Source: CACEUX01 sp964404235
GTDB taxonomy: Bacteria; Fidelibacterota; Marinisomatia; Marinisomatales; UBA1611
Reading direction: 5' to 3'
NCBI GenBank assembly: GCA_964404235.1
Contig: CAYOJL010000067.1
Location: 1 to 11,787 of the forward strand
Length of the DNA stretch: 11,787 bases
Each line of letters starts with the position of its first letter. Position 1 is the stretch's first letter. The notes beneath the pieces are model-generated. The model was not told the origin of the DNA and did no database searches. It saw only the letters and a program-made list of their open reading frames with translations. The position numbers were made by a program, and so were the translations under genes. Below are positions 1 through 6,773 of the stretch, one piece after another.

Positions 1-2
1 GG

Positions 3-905
3 TTAAGACATTATCCTACTTTACAATCTGCGTCCAATGAAAAAATTGAACCATTATTAAAATTGTGGGAAGGGTTAGGTTATTATCGTCGTTGTAGAAA
101 TTTTCACAATGCTTTACAAATTGTTGATCAAAAATTTAATGGTAAGATTCCAAATGAATTCGATCAATTTATAACATTACCAGGAGTAGGTGTTTATACA
201 GCAGGGGCCGTACTTTCTATTGCTTTTAACCAAGCTATTCCTGCCATTGATGGTAACGTTGTAAGAGTTATGTCTAGGGTATTAGGAATAAAAAATCTTA
301 CGAATAGAAATAAACATCGAATAAAAAATAAAATTAATAATTTAATTCCATTCTTAAACCCTGGTGATTTTAATCAAGCGCTTATGGAGTTAGGGGCACT
401 ATTATGTACACCAAAAAAACCAATTTGTAATAAATGTCCAATCTCAAAAATATGTAAAGCGTATAAGGTTGCTAGTCCTGAATTATATCCTCTTCCAAAG
501 AAGAAAAAAAGAAATCCTCATTTTATTATTGTAACTGGAATTATATGGAGAAATAACACCTTTTATATACAGAAACGAAATGAAAGGTCTATGCTTGGGG
601 GCCTTTGGGAATTCCCTGGAGGAAAGGTAGAAAATGGAGAATCATTGAAAGGGGCACTTAAACGCGAAATTGAAGAAGAATGTGGAATTACTCCAACGAT
701 AAAAAATAAATTAGGATGTATTGAACATTCTTATTCCCATTTTTCCATATCTCTTCATTGTTTTCATTGTATTGAGAAAGACAAAAAAATTAATTTTTCT
801 CATAATAGTGCATGGATTACAAATGAACAGATAGGTTTATATCCTTTCCCAAAAGCTAATCATAAATTATTCTCTTTAATTAATGATAAAGGATGGAATG
901 TTTAA
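3..905 (+). CDS. mutY: A/G-specific adenine glycosylase MutY, 5' end missing
   Basis: Base-excision repair enzyme that removes adenine mispaired with 8-oxoguanine. The reading frame is open from base 3, so the gene begins before the window; the TTG at 63 is internal (WEGLGYY follows, a conserved MutY segment). The helix-hairpin-helix LPGVGVYTAGA starts at 177, the catalytic Asp lies in AIDGNVVRV (codon 249-251), and the [4Fe-4S] ligands form C-x6-C-x2-C-x5-C (405-455). The N-terminal part with the catalytic Glu is outside the window. The C-terminal MutT-like domain carries a complete Nudix box (621-689, G-x5-E-x7-REIEEECGI) and the MutY-like YSHFS segment. Family MutY proteins usually have a degenerate Nudix box, so this copy is unusual. 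The stop overlaps the start of the acyltransferase gene, suggesting co-transcription. Identification is very secure. Confidence 0.96.
   Translation, partial: LRHYPTLQSASNEKIEPLLKLWEGLGYYRRCRNFHNALQIVDQKFNGKIPNEFDQFITLPGVGVYTAGAVLSIAFNQAIPAIDGNVVRVMSRVLGIKNLTNRNKHRIKNKINNLIPFLNPGDFNQALMELGALLCTPKKPICNKCPISKICKAYKVASPELYPLPKKKKRNPHFIIVTGIIWRNNTFYIQKRNERSMLGGLWEFPGGKVENGESLKGALKREIEEECGITPTIKNKLGCIEHSYSHFSISLHCFHCIEKDKKINFSHNSAWITNEQIGLYPFPKANHKLFSLINDKGWNV
888..893 (+). promoter_or_regulatory. ribosome binding site for the plsC-like gene
   Basis: AAAGGA lies 4 bases before the ATG at 898, inside the end of mutY. No comparable motif precedes the earlier in-frame ATG at 883, so this site favours 898 as the true start. 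Confidence 0.55.
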
Positions 906-1605
906 AACAATTATCTCTGTGTTGATATGGCCATTATGGTACATCTTTTTTGTACCCTCTTTAATCTTTCTTTTTATTCCCGTTCTTTTGATACCTCGAA
1001 AAAAACTATATATCATAGTCCGACCCATATGTTGGATATGGTGTTTTCTTGCTGGACAATGGCTTAAAAAAGAAAATGAACCACCGCCCCCTGAAGGACA
1101 ACCTTATATATATTTATTTAATCATGTATCAATGTTTGATCAATTTATGATTGGTGCATATATAGGACATTATATCACGGCAATTGGAGCAAAAGAAGTA
1201 TTTGAATACCCTATTTTCGGTCAGTTAATAAAATTATATGGAGGCGTGCCTATAGTGCGGGAACATTTAAAATCCGCACTAAAAAGCTTATCACTTGTAG
1301 AGGAAGCTATTATGAGCGGGATATCTTTTGTCATTGCCCCTGAGGGGACTCGGACTGTAAATGGTAAATTAAGCCCATTCAAAAAAGGCCCATTTCATCT
1401 TGCAAAAAATACAGGAGTAACAATTATACCGATTGGATTAATTGGAGGATTAAAGGCCAAAAAAAAAGATGATTGGAAGTTAAAGCCTGGGATTCTAATA
1501 ACACGATTTGGAACACCAATAACGGAAAAAGAATATGGGCATCTTGAAGTTGAAGAAATAAGTGACCTTGTACGTAAAAGAATTAAAACTTTAATTGAAA
1601 AATGA
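898..1605 (+). CDS. plsC: 1-acyl-sn-glycerol-3-phosphate acyltransferase (PlsC family)
   Basis: Membrane-associated lysophosphatidate acyltransferase that would transfer an acyl chain to the sn-2 position in phosphatidic acid synthesis. The protein is 235 aa from the ATG at 898; an in-frame ATG at 883 would add 5 residues but lacks a ribosome binding site. Residues 5-35 form a hydrophobic N-terminal membrane segment. Motif I is NHVSMFD (HX4D, H76 and D81), motif II is GGVPIVRE (115-122), motif III is APEGTRT (147-153), and motif IV is the IIPIG segment near 176-180. Length and motif order match the PlsC/LPLAT family. It overlaps mutY upstream and shares ATGA with a possible early start of the next gene. 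Acceptor specificity within the family (phospholipid versus ornithine lipid or other lysolipids) cannot be read from sequence alone. Confidence 0.88.
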   Translation: MFKTIISVLIWPLWYIFFVPSLIFLFIPVLLIPRKKLYIIVRPICWIWCFLAGQWLKKENEPPPPEGQPYIYLFNHVSMFDQFMIGAYIGHYITAIGAKEVFEYPIFGQLIKLYGGVPIVREHLKSALKSLSLVEEAIMSGISFVIAPEGTRTVNGKLSPFKKGPFHLAKNTGVTIIPIGLIGGLKAKKKDDWKLKPGILITRFGTPITEKEYGHLEVEEISDLVRKRIKTLIEK

Positions 1606-1609
1606 GGTG
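1604..1609 (+). promoter_or_regulatory. ribosome binding site for the DoxX-like gene
   Basis: GAGGTG sits 4 bases before the ATG at 1614 and overlaps the plsC stop codon. It supports 1614 over the earlier ATG at 1602, which overlaps the plsC stop as ATGA. Confidence 0.5.
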
Positions 1610-1613
1610 TTTT

Positions 1614-2117
1614 ATGAAAAAATTGCAAATTTTCAGAGTGTTCCTTTTTCAAACAATTATATTTGGGCAGGGACTATCTGTAGCAGAGCGCTATGGTGAT
1701 AGAATAGAGCTGTTAGGGATTCCATTTAAAGACCCTCTTGTCCTTTGTCAAATTCTTATCGCTATTTTTATAGCCATTGCATTCATTCAATCTGGTATTG
1801 ACAAAGTTTTAGACCGTAAAGGTAATCTTGAATTTTTTAAAGTTCATTTTGCTAATACTTTTTTGAAAAATGTTACCCCTTTATTATTGATAATCTTGAC
1901 AATATTTGAATTAGCCGGAGGTCTGACCTTAGTATATGGTGTCTATTTTGCATTTGTTTATAGAACTACATTATGGATTTTTTATGGCTTTGTAATGCTT
2001 GCTTTAACAATTATTTTATTATTTGCAGGTCAACGGATTGTAAAAGACTATTTAGGTGCAGCAGATTTAGTTCCATATTTTATATTAATTATGCTTGGTA
2101 TTATGAGCATGTACTGA
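1614..2117 (+). CDS. DoxX-like integral membrane protein
   Basis: Predicted inner-membrane protein of 167 aa; the alternative start at 1602 would add 4 residues. After a hydrophobic N-terminus (5-20), four hydrophobic segments can be seen, at about 43-60, 87-110, 118-138 and 152-166. The SGIDKVLDRKGN stretch (60-71) and the ELAGGLTLVYG stretch (99-109) resemble the DoxX/DoxD family pattern, where the first helix ends in a G-x-x-K segment and the third begins with E-x-x-G-G. No enzyme motif or metal-ligand cluster is evident, so the biochemical role is unknown. DoxX proteins in other bacteria have been linked to thiosulfate or redox stress functions; I infer nothing that specific here. The gene is the apparent last member of the mutY-plsC unit. 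Confidence 0.65.
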   Translation: MKKLQIFRVFLFQTIIFGQGLSVAERYGDRIELLGIPFKDPLVLCQILIAIFIAIAFIQSGIDKVLDRKGNLEFFKVHFANTFLKNVTPLLLIILTIFELAGGLTLVYGVYFAFVYRTTLWIFYGFVMLALTIILLFAGQRIVKDYLGAADLVPYFILIMLGIMSMY

Positions 2118-2193
2118 TTATTTTAATTTAGAAATAATCATGCTTATTCCATTTCAAACTACCATAAAACCAAACATTATTAATTGCTAAAAT

Positions 2194-2553
2194 ATGAAAA
2201 ATGAAAATATATCAACTACCACTATACTTCTAACAGTTAACATCCTTATAGTTTTGTTAGGGCTGCTTCTTATTAATAAAAGAATCATAAATAATGATGA
2301 AAAATCTGATTCTCTGCAAACTAAAGTTAATCAAATTGAAACTCAACTCGATGTACTAATAGATGATGCGAAAACAGCAAAAGAAAAAGTGATTGTTGCT
2401 AATGAAGACTTTATACAGCTAAGTAATTCTATGGCTGTAAATGATAAGATTCTTAAAAATCTAAATAGCGAAATCAAAGGTGCTGTAAAAGAGATAAAAG
2501 AAGTAAAAAATATGACTGAATTACAAAACAGGAAATTATATATATCAGAATAG
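2194..2553 (+). CDS. small membrane-anchored coiled-coil protein, function unknown
   Basis: I do not recognise a family. The 119-aa product has one N-terminal hydrophobic helix (about 9-28), then a polar region (35-115) rich in Lys, Glu, Asn and hydrophobic residues at heptad-like spacing with no proline, consistent with a long coiled coil. No cysteine or catalytic motif is present. The topology (short N-terminus, one helix, coiled-coil tail) is shared by division, secretion and methyl-accepting-type scaffold proteins but does not identify one. The start lacks a clear Shine-Dalgarno sequence. It lies 76 bases after the DoxX-like gene and its stop is 9 bases from the stop of the convergent kinase. 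It is probably a real gene, judged by the coherent membrane/coil architecture. Confidence 0.6.
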   Translation: MKNENISTTTILLTVNILIVLLGLLLINKRIINNDEKSDSLQTKVNQIETQLDVLIDDAKTAKEKVIVANEDFIQLSNSMAVNDKILKNLNSEIKGAVKEIKEVKNMTELQNRKLYISE

Positions 2554-2562
2554 TCTTCAGCC

Positions 2563-3972
2563 TTATGTTTCTTTCAATATTTTAATATTCTTTTTCCATT
2601 TATCTATTTTACCTTTTATTGTAGGCATACTTACAGGATAGAATCTTTTTCCCGATGTTTCTTTTGGTGCTTGAGTAAGGTTGTTACCGCTTAAAAGCCT
2701 GTATACACCAATAGCCGTTTTATCTTTAAGTAATGAATGACTAATTGTTTTACCTGAAATATTTGCAATAAACTGTAAAAGACTGCTTTTTGCACCTCCC
2801 CCACTTGCGGTTAAAATCATTGGTAAGTCTAAACCAGCTGATTTTATACATTGGAGAATATCATACACCAAAAATCCAATTGATTCCATTGCTGCTCTTA
2901 TGATTTCATCAGGTCTTTCACTAAGATCAATAAGTAAATCTTCAAAACCATTTTTCCAGTGTGGTGCTGCAAGGCCATTAAACCCTGGTATAAAAACACC
3001 TGCAGTTTGTTCAAATTTTGTTCTTTTATTCCATTCCATTTGTTTATGTGGGATACCTAAAACTTGTTCTAAATGGTAAAAAAGAGAATTACATCCATTG
3101 ATAGTGCCCTCCACCATAAATATTTTATTGGTCTTTTTAGAGAATAGGACACTAGAAATTAATCCTTTTACATTGATTGGCTTGTTACCTATATTATATT
3201 GAATACTACCTGATGTGCCAAAATTTGTAGCAACTGATTTATTTTGTAGTCCTCCCTGTCCAATCAATGCTGCTTGTTGATCACCAATCACAACGGATAA
3301 TGGGATATTAGAATCAAACATATACCCATAATTATGCTGAATTGGGACTAATGGTGGTAGGCAAGATAGTGGCACCTGGAATAGGTCTAATGCAAACCTT
3401 GACCAATCTCCCTTTTGAATATTATATAACATTGATCTGCATGCTATAGAATCATCCATAGCAGCTGAGCCAGTAATTGCGTTTATAAGGAATGCACTTA
3501 ATGAACCAAAGTACAATTCCCCTCGTTTTGTTAGGGCTGCTAATCTGTTATCTTGTTGTATCATGTGTAAAAATTTTGGACCACCAAAATGAGCACTTAA
3601 GGGCGTACCAGTAATTGACCATAACTTTTTTCCATATGATTGATAATTTTCAGCGATATTGCTTGCACGACAATCTTGCCAACTAAGAGCGGGGGTTACA
3701 GGAATGCATGATTCTTTCTCCCAGAAAAGAAAAGTGGAACGTTGCACAGCCATACCTACACAAATTATTGTTGATTTTCCCGATACATCAACCATCTCTT
3801 TAAAAAGTTTTTTTATATCTTTTAATATCAATAAAGGGTCAGTTTCAACGTGGAATGGTTTCGGTTTGTGCAATAAACATTTTATTCTATTTTTATGCAG
3901 AATTTTTCCATCAGTATTAAACAAAAATGCTTTAGTAGAAGACGTGCCCTGATCAATAACAATATAATTCAT
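2563..3972 (-). CDS. FGGY-family carbohydrate kinase, glycerol kinase-like, substrate unknown
   Basis: ATP-dependent sugar or polyol kinase of the ASKHA fold, 469 aa. The N-terminal phosphate loop is DQGTSSTKAFLF (7-18); SWQDCR (98-103), GDQQAALIGQ with the likely catalytic base D231, FGTSG (251-255), GFNGLAAPHW (330-339) and the adenosine-loop ASGGGAKSSLLQF (389-401) occur in family order. The closest resemblance by eye is to glycerol kinase, but two glycerol-contacting positions differ: QRST (77-80) replaces QRET, and AHFGGPK (127-133) replaces PYFSGTK, so the Glu becomes Ser79 and the Tyr becomes His128. It is also somewhat shorter than the roughly 500-residue glycerol kinases. I therefore do not call it glpK. 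It starts 8 bases after the transporter stop on the same strand, so the two are likely co-expressed. Confidence 0.85.
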   Translation of the reverse strand: MNYIVIDQGTSSTKAFLFNTDGKILHKNRIKCLLHKPKPFHVETDPLLILKDIKKLFKEMVDVSGKSTIICVGMAVQRSTFLFWEKESCIPVTPALSWQDCRASNIAENYQSYGKKLWSITGTPLSAHFGGPKFLHMIQQDNRLAALTKRGELYFGSLSAFLINAITGSAAMDDSIACRSMLYNIQKGDWSRFALDLFQVPLSCLPPLVPIQHNYGYMFDSNIPLSVVIGDQQAALIGQGGLQNKSVATNFGTSGSIQYNIGNKPINVKGLISSVLFSKKTNKIFMVEGTINGCNSLFYHLEQVLGIPHKQMEWNKRTKFEQTAGVFIPGFNGLAAPHWKNGFEDLLIDLSERPDEIIRAAMESIGFLVYDILQCIKSAGLDLPMILTASGGGAKSSLLQFIANISGKTISHSLLKDKTAIGVYRLLSGNNLTQAPKETSGKRFYPVSMPTIKGKIDKWKKNIKILKET

Positions 3973-3980
3973 AATATAAT

Positions 3981-5180
3981 TTACCTTAGCTTCCTTATTT
4001 GATTAACTGATAGACTCAAAACACCACATAAAGAAGCACCTATACCAATTAATAGAAATATCAGTTTAACAGATATGTAGGCACTGATAATACCAACTAG
4101 AGCTGATGATAATGCTGTAGTTCCAACAACACCTAAATGAGCCACTGAAAATAAGCGACCATGGTATTTATTAGGTATATGTAGTTGAATAATTGATGTC
4201 CTACTAACCATAATTAATGGGATTCCAATGCCATGAAAAAATATCATTAACATTGCTACTGGTACTGAATCAGCCCAGAAAAAAAATGAAAAAGTGATTC
4301 CATCTAGTATTAATCCAATGGCCCATATAACACCATTAGATAATCGCCCATTCAATTTTGAAACAAGTATAGAGCCAGATAATGCACCTAAAGCCATACA
4401 CCCTTCTATGAAAGCAAAATCTGATGCAGAACCACCTAGTGCTGATTTAACAAGAATAGGGATTCCAACAATTGCCGGCCCCATTATAAAAAGATTATTA
4501 ATGAATGTAATAATCATCATAAATAATATTGGTTTATGAGAAATAAGATATGATAATCCTTGTTTAAGATCAAACCAATGGCTCTGTGATTTTTGTTGAG
4601 TTGGTTGTTTTGGTTGATTGATAAGAAGTAAAAGAATAATTGCCACTAAAAAAGATAGAGCATCAATAATAAATAAATTTGTTAATGAAACTATTGATAA
4701 TAAAGCTCCTGCAATAAAAGGTCCAATCATCCATGCGATTTGACCTGATGTGATTAAAATGGCATTAATCTTTACTATATATTCTTTTGCAAATAGTAAT
4801 GGTACAAAAGATTGTAATGCTGGTTGAAACAAAGTATTAAAACAGCTTCGAAGGAATGCCAATCCACAAATAATCCATGCATTTTGTATCTCATTCCATA
4901 AAACTAATGGTATCAGCATTACCGTTAAAGCCTGAGCTGCATTAGAAAAGAGCATTAATCTGAATCTATTGATTCGATCTGAAAATACTCCGGCATAAAG
5001 ACCAAATATCAATGCAGGTAAATAGGCACTCATGGCATTAATACCTGTTATTATATTGGACTGGGTCATCTCCAATACTAACCAAAGCAGTGCTAACTGA
5101 TAAATTGCATCCCCAGCCTGCGAAATAGTCTGTGCTAACCAAAGCACTCTAAGATTTTTCTTTTCTTTTTCTAGCATCAT
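3981..5180 (-). CDS. MFS transporter, MFS_3 / EntS-like exporter family
   Basis: Inner-membrane secondary transporter of 399 aa with about 12 hydrophobic helices. The opening LWLAQTISQAGDAIYQLAL and the loop GLYAGVFSDRINRFRLML (about 61-78; the G-x-x-x-D-R family loop between helices 2 and 3) are typical of the MFS_3 group that includes enterobactin exporter EntS and macrolide exporters. The central loop (about 190-207) is polar, with several Gln and Lys residues. Two ATG codons in tandem (5178-5180 and 5175-5177, read on the minus strand) could start it; neither has a good ribosome binding site. The substrate is unknown. Downstream lies a carbohydrate kinase, which might suggest sugar or polyol uptake, but MFS_3 members are mostly exporters, so this link is only context. 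Confidence 0.85.
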   Translation of the reverse strand: MMLEKEKKNLRVLWLAQTISQAGDAIYQLALLWLVLEMTQSNIITGINAMSAYLPALIFGLYAGVFSDRINRFRLMLFSNAAQALTVMLIPLVLWNEIQNAWIICGLAFLRSCFNTLFQPALQSFVPLLFAKEYIVKINAILITSGQIAWMIGPFIAGALLSIVSLTNLFIIDALSFLVAIILLLLINQPKQPTQQKSQSHWFDLKQGLSYLISHKPILFMMIITFINNLFIMGPAIVGIPILVKSALGGSASDFAFIEGCMALGALSGSILVSKLNGRLSNGVIWAIGLILDGITFSFFFWADSVPVAMLMIFFHGIGIPLIMVSRTSIIQLHIPNKYHGRLFSVAHLGVVGTTALSSALVGIISAYISVKLIFLLIGIGASLCGVLSLSVNQIRKLR

Positions 5181-5230
5181 TTAGATTTGAAGAAAGAAAT
5201 TACTCTCAAAACATTTTTATACAGTTAAAT

Positions 5231-5260
5231 TTTACTTTTAAATTGAAGGGTATATACAAT
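5231..5260 (+). promoter_or_regulatory. candidate sigma-70-like promoter for the ferredoxin gene
   Basis: TTTACT (5231-5236) and TACAAT (5255-5260) are separated by 18 bases, giving a leader of roughly 30 bases before the ATG at 5296. The match is moderate and the region is AT-rich, so chance is possible. The placement in the 115-base divergent gap between the transporter and the ferredoxin, and the terminator after the ferredoxin, make a promoter here expected. Confidence 0.35.
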
Positions 5261-5281
5261 AAAGAATTCAATCTTTATCTT

Positions 5282-5288
5282 AAAGGAG
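5282..5288 (+). promoter_or_regulatory. strong Shine-Dalgarno of the ferredoxin gene
   Basis: AAAGGAG with a 7-base spacer before ATG 5296, the best ribosome binding site in the window. It fits a highly translated small electron carrier and fixes the start. Confidence 0.8.
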
Positions 5289-5295
5289 TACTAAA

Positions 5296-5601
5296 ATGAC
5301 TTATATAATAGCCGAGCCTTGTGTTGGAACATGCGATACGGCCTGTGTAGAGGTTTGTCCTGTAGATTGTATCCATGGGCCACATGATAAAACAGGTGCT
5401 GGTGCTGAAGCAAAAGCAGATGGGTTTGTACCAGAAGAAAACGATTCTCTGTATATTGATCCTGAAGAATGTATTGATTGTGGCGCATGTGAACCTGAAT
5501 GTCCTGTAGAGGCAATTTTTGAGGAAAGTGAAGTCCCTGAAGAATGGAACAAATATATTAAAATCAATTATGAATGGTTTGGCCGGGAATATTCTGGTTA
5601 A
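5296..5601 (+). CDS. ferredoxin, 7Fe/8Fe bacterial type (FdxA-like)
   Basis: Small acidic cytoplasmic electron carrier of 101 aa. The N-terminal cluster segment has C9, C13, C17, C21-P and C25; the second is C59-x2-C62-x2-C65-x3-C69-P. Mapped on seven-iron ferredoxins (Azotobacter FdI, mycobacterial FdxA), C21, C59, C62 and C65 would bind the [4Fe-4S] cluster and C9, C17 and C69 the [3Fe-4S] cluster. C13 sits where FdxA-type proteins usually have Lys, one position beyond the FdI C11 site, so a second [4Fe-4S] cluster cannot be excluded. Between the motifs is a Gly/Ala-rich acidic insertion (about 28-50). The C-terminal EVPEEW segment is typical of the group. It has its own ribosome binding site, a likely promoter and a terminator, so it appears monocistronic; its redox partner is not evident. 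Confidence 0.93.
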   Translation: MTYIIAEPCVGTCDTACVEVCPVDCIHGPHDKTGAGAEAKADGFVPEENDSLYIDPEECIDCGACEPECPVEAIFEESEVPEEWNKYIKINYEWFGREYSG

Positions 5602-5625
5602 TTATACATAAATGGATTTAAAACT

Positions 5626-5661
5626 AAAAAAGCGGCCGTTTTTGGACGGCCGCTTTTTTTT
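5626..5661 (+). terminator. strong intrinsic terminator after the ferredoxin gene
   Basis: Perfect inverted repeat: GCGGCCGT (5632-5639), loop TTTTGG (5640-5645), ACGGCCGC (5646-5653), followed by eight T (5654-5661) and preceded by six A, which lengthen the stem to about 14 pairs. The GC-rich stem stands out in an AT-rich region. The flanking A and T runs make it usable on both strands. It ends only 2 bases before the first ATG of the next gene. Confidence 0.93.
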
Positions 5662-5663
5662 GT

Positions 5664-6773
5664 ATGAAAAATATGAATGAAAAAAAAGTATTTGAAAAAC
5701 TCAAGTCCATTAACTATCCTGGTTTTAATAGGGATATTGTTTCATTTGGCATGGTCAAAAATATTTCAATTGATCAAGACCAAATTAAACTTACCATTAA
5801 TATCTCATCTCAAAATGAAGAGAAAAAAAAGTCTGTCTTTCATGAAGTAGAAAAAGCGCTTGAGCCTCATTTCAAATCTGTAAATATTAATTTAGAAGAT
5901 AAAACAAATCCATCTCCACCCACACCACCGCCGAATATTCCTAATGTAATAGATAATGTGAAACATATTATTGCTATAGCAAGTGGAAAAGGGGGTGTTG
6001 GGAAATCAACTGTTGCCACAAATATAGCATGTGCATTAGCAACAGAAGGGAGACAAATCGGTCTGCTTGATCTTGATATATATGGGCCTTCTTTGCCTAT
6101 AGTGTTGGGTATCAACGAACAACCTAAAATGACGCAAGGTAATAAGTTAGTTCCCCTTGAAAAGTTTGGTTTAAAAATAATGAGTTTTGGGTTCATCAGC
6201 GGAAATGATACACCAGTGATTTGGAGGGGCCCTCTTGTTTCTAGAATGACTGAACAGTTCTTCCGTGATGTAGATTGGGGAGAGCTTGATATATTAATCT
6301 TAGATTTACCTCCTGGCACTGGAGATATTCAATTAACATTAACTCAAAAATTACGTATGACAGGAGCTGTAATAGTTACAACACCTCAGGATATAGCACT
6401 AGCTGATGTAAGGAAAGGAGCTGATATGTTCAGAAAAGTGAATACTCCTGTTTTAGGTGTGGTAGAAAATATGTCTGGATTGACTATAGAGGGAAAAACT
6501 AATCCTGATAATACAATCCTTCAAATTAATGGAGAGGAAATATCAATCGATAGTGAAGGAAATTTTAGAATAAGTTTAGATTTATTTAAAACTGGTGGGG
6601 GTGAAAAAGAAAGTGAACGCCTTGGGGTACCATTACTTGGTAAGATTCCAATTTCTGAAACAATAATGTCTTCTACTGATGCAGGAATACCTCTTACCGC
6701 ACAAAATCCAATGAATGATATAGGGGAAATATATTTAGATATTGCTAACCAAATTTTATCAGTTATTAAATGA
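5664..6773 (+). CDS. mrp: Mrp/ApbC-family P-loop ATPase (iron-sulfur carrier type), variant without CXXC
   Basis: ParA/MinD-related cytoplasmic ATPase of 369 aa; family members load or carry Fe-S clusters. An N-terminal MIP18/DUF59 domain (about 5-78, with RDIVSFGMVKNI) is followed by a Pro-rich linker (83-93). The ATPase domain has a deviant Walker A GKGGVGKST (108-116), a second motif LLDLDIYGPSLP (134-145), switch LDLPPGTGD (213-221), and GVVENMSG (265-272). In most Mrp/ApbC proteins ENMSG is followed by a CXXC that binds the cluster at the dimer interface; here it is replaced by a stretch without cysteine (273-309), and C123 is the only cysteine in the protein. The ATG at 5664 lies 2 bases after a terminator T-run; ATG 5673 is an alternative. 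No Shine-Dalgarno is seen for either. The neighbouring ferredoxin fits Fe-S metabolism, but the gap suggests separate control. Confidence 0.92.
   Translation: MKNMNEKKVFEKLKSINYPGFNRDIVSFGMVKNISIDQDQIKLTINISSQNEEKKKSVFHEVEKALEPHFKSVNINLEDKTNPSPPTPPPNIPNVIDNVKHIIAIASGKGGVGKSTVATNIACALATEGRQIGLLDLDIYGPSLPIVLGINEQPKMTQGNKLVPLEKFGLKIMSFGFISGNDTPVIWRGPLVSRMTEQFFRDVDWGELDILILDLPPGTGDIQLTLTQKLRMTGAVIVTTPQDIALADVRKGADMFRKVNTPVLGVVENMSGLTIEGKTNPDNTILQINGEEISIDSEGNFRISLDLFKTGGGEKESERLGVPLLGKIPISETIMSSTDAGIPLTAQNPMNDIGEIYLDIANQILSVIK

Noticed and set aside
63..65. TTG as a start codon for mutY
   Set aside because: The frame stays open to the window edge and the upstream residues match MutY, so it is internal.
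2133..2148. AATAA...TTATT inverted repeat after the DoxX-like gene
   Set aside because: Five A/T pairs with no T-run after it; too weak for a terminator in AT-rich DNA.
2576..2589. AATATT-TT-AATATT repeat between convergent genes
   Set aside because: Lies in the kinase coding end and is pure A/T; no support for a bidirectional terminator.
5181..5225. Possible minus-strand -10 (TATAAA) for the transporter gene
   Set aside because: No convincing -35 at proper distance; such hexamers are expected by chance in this composition.
5291..5567. Two minus-strand frames opposite the ferredoxin
   Set aside because: They are antisense to a well-conserved ferredoxin with its own ribosome binding site; compositions are His/Gln- or Ser-rich and resemble no protein.
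5867..6319. 150-codon minus-strand frame inside mrp
   Set aside because: Shadow of the mrp ATPase domain; no start signal and no recognisable domain.
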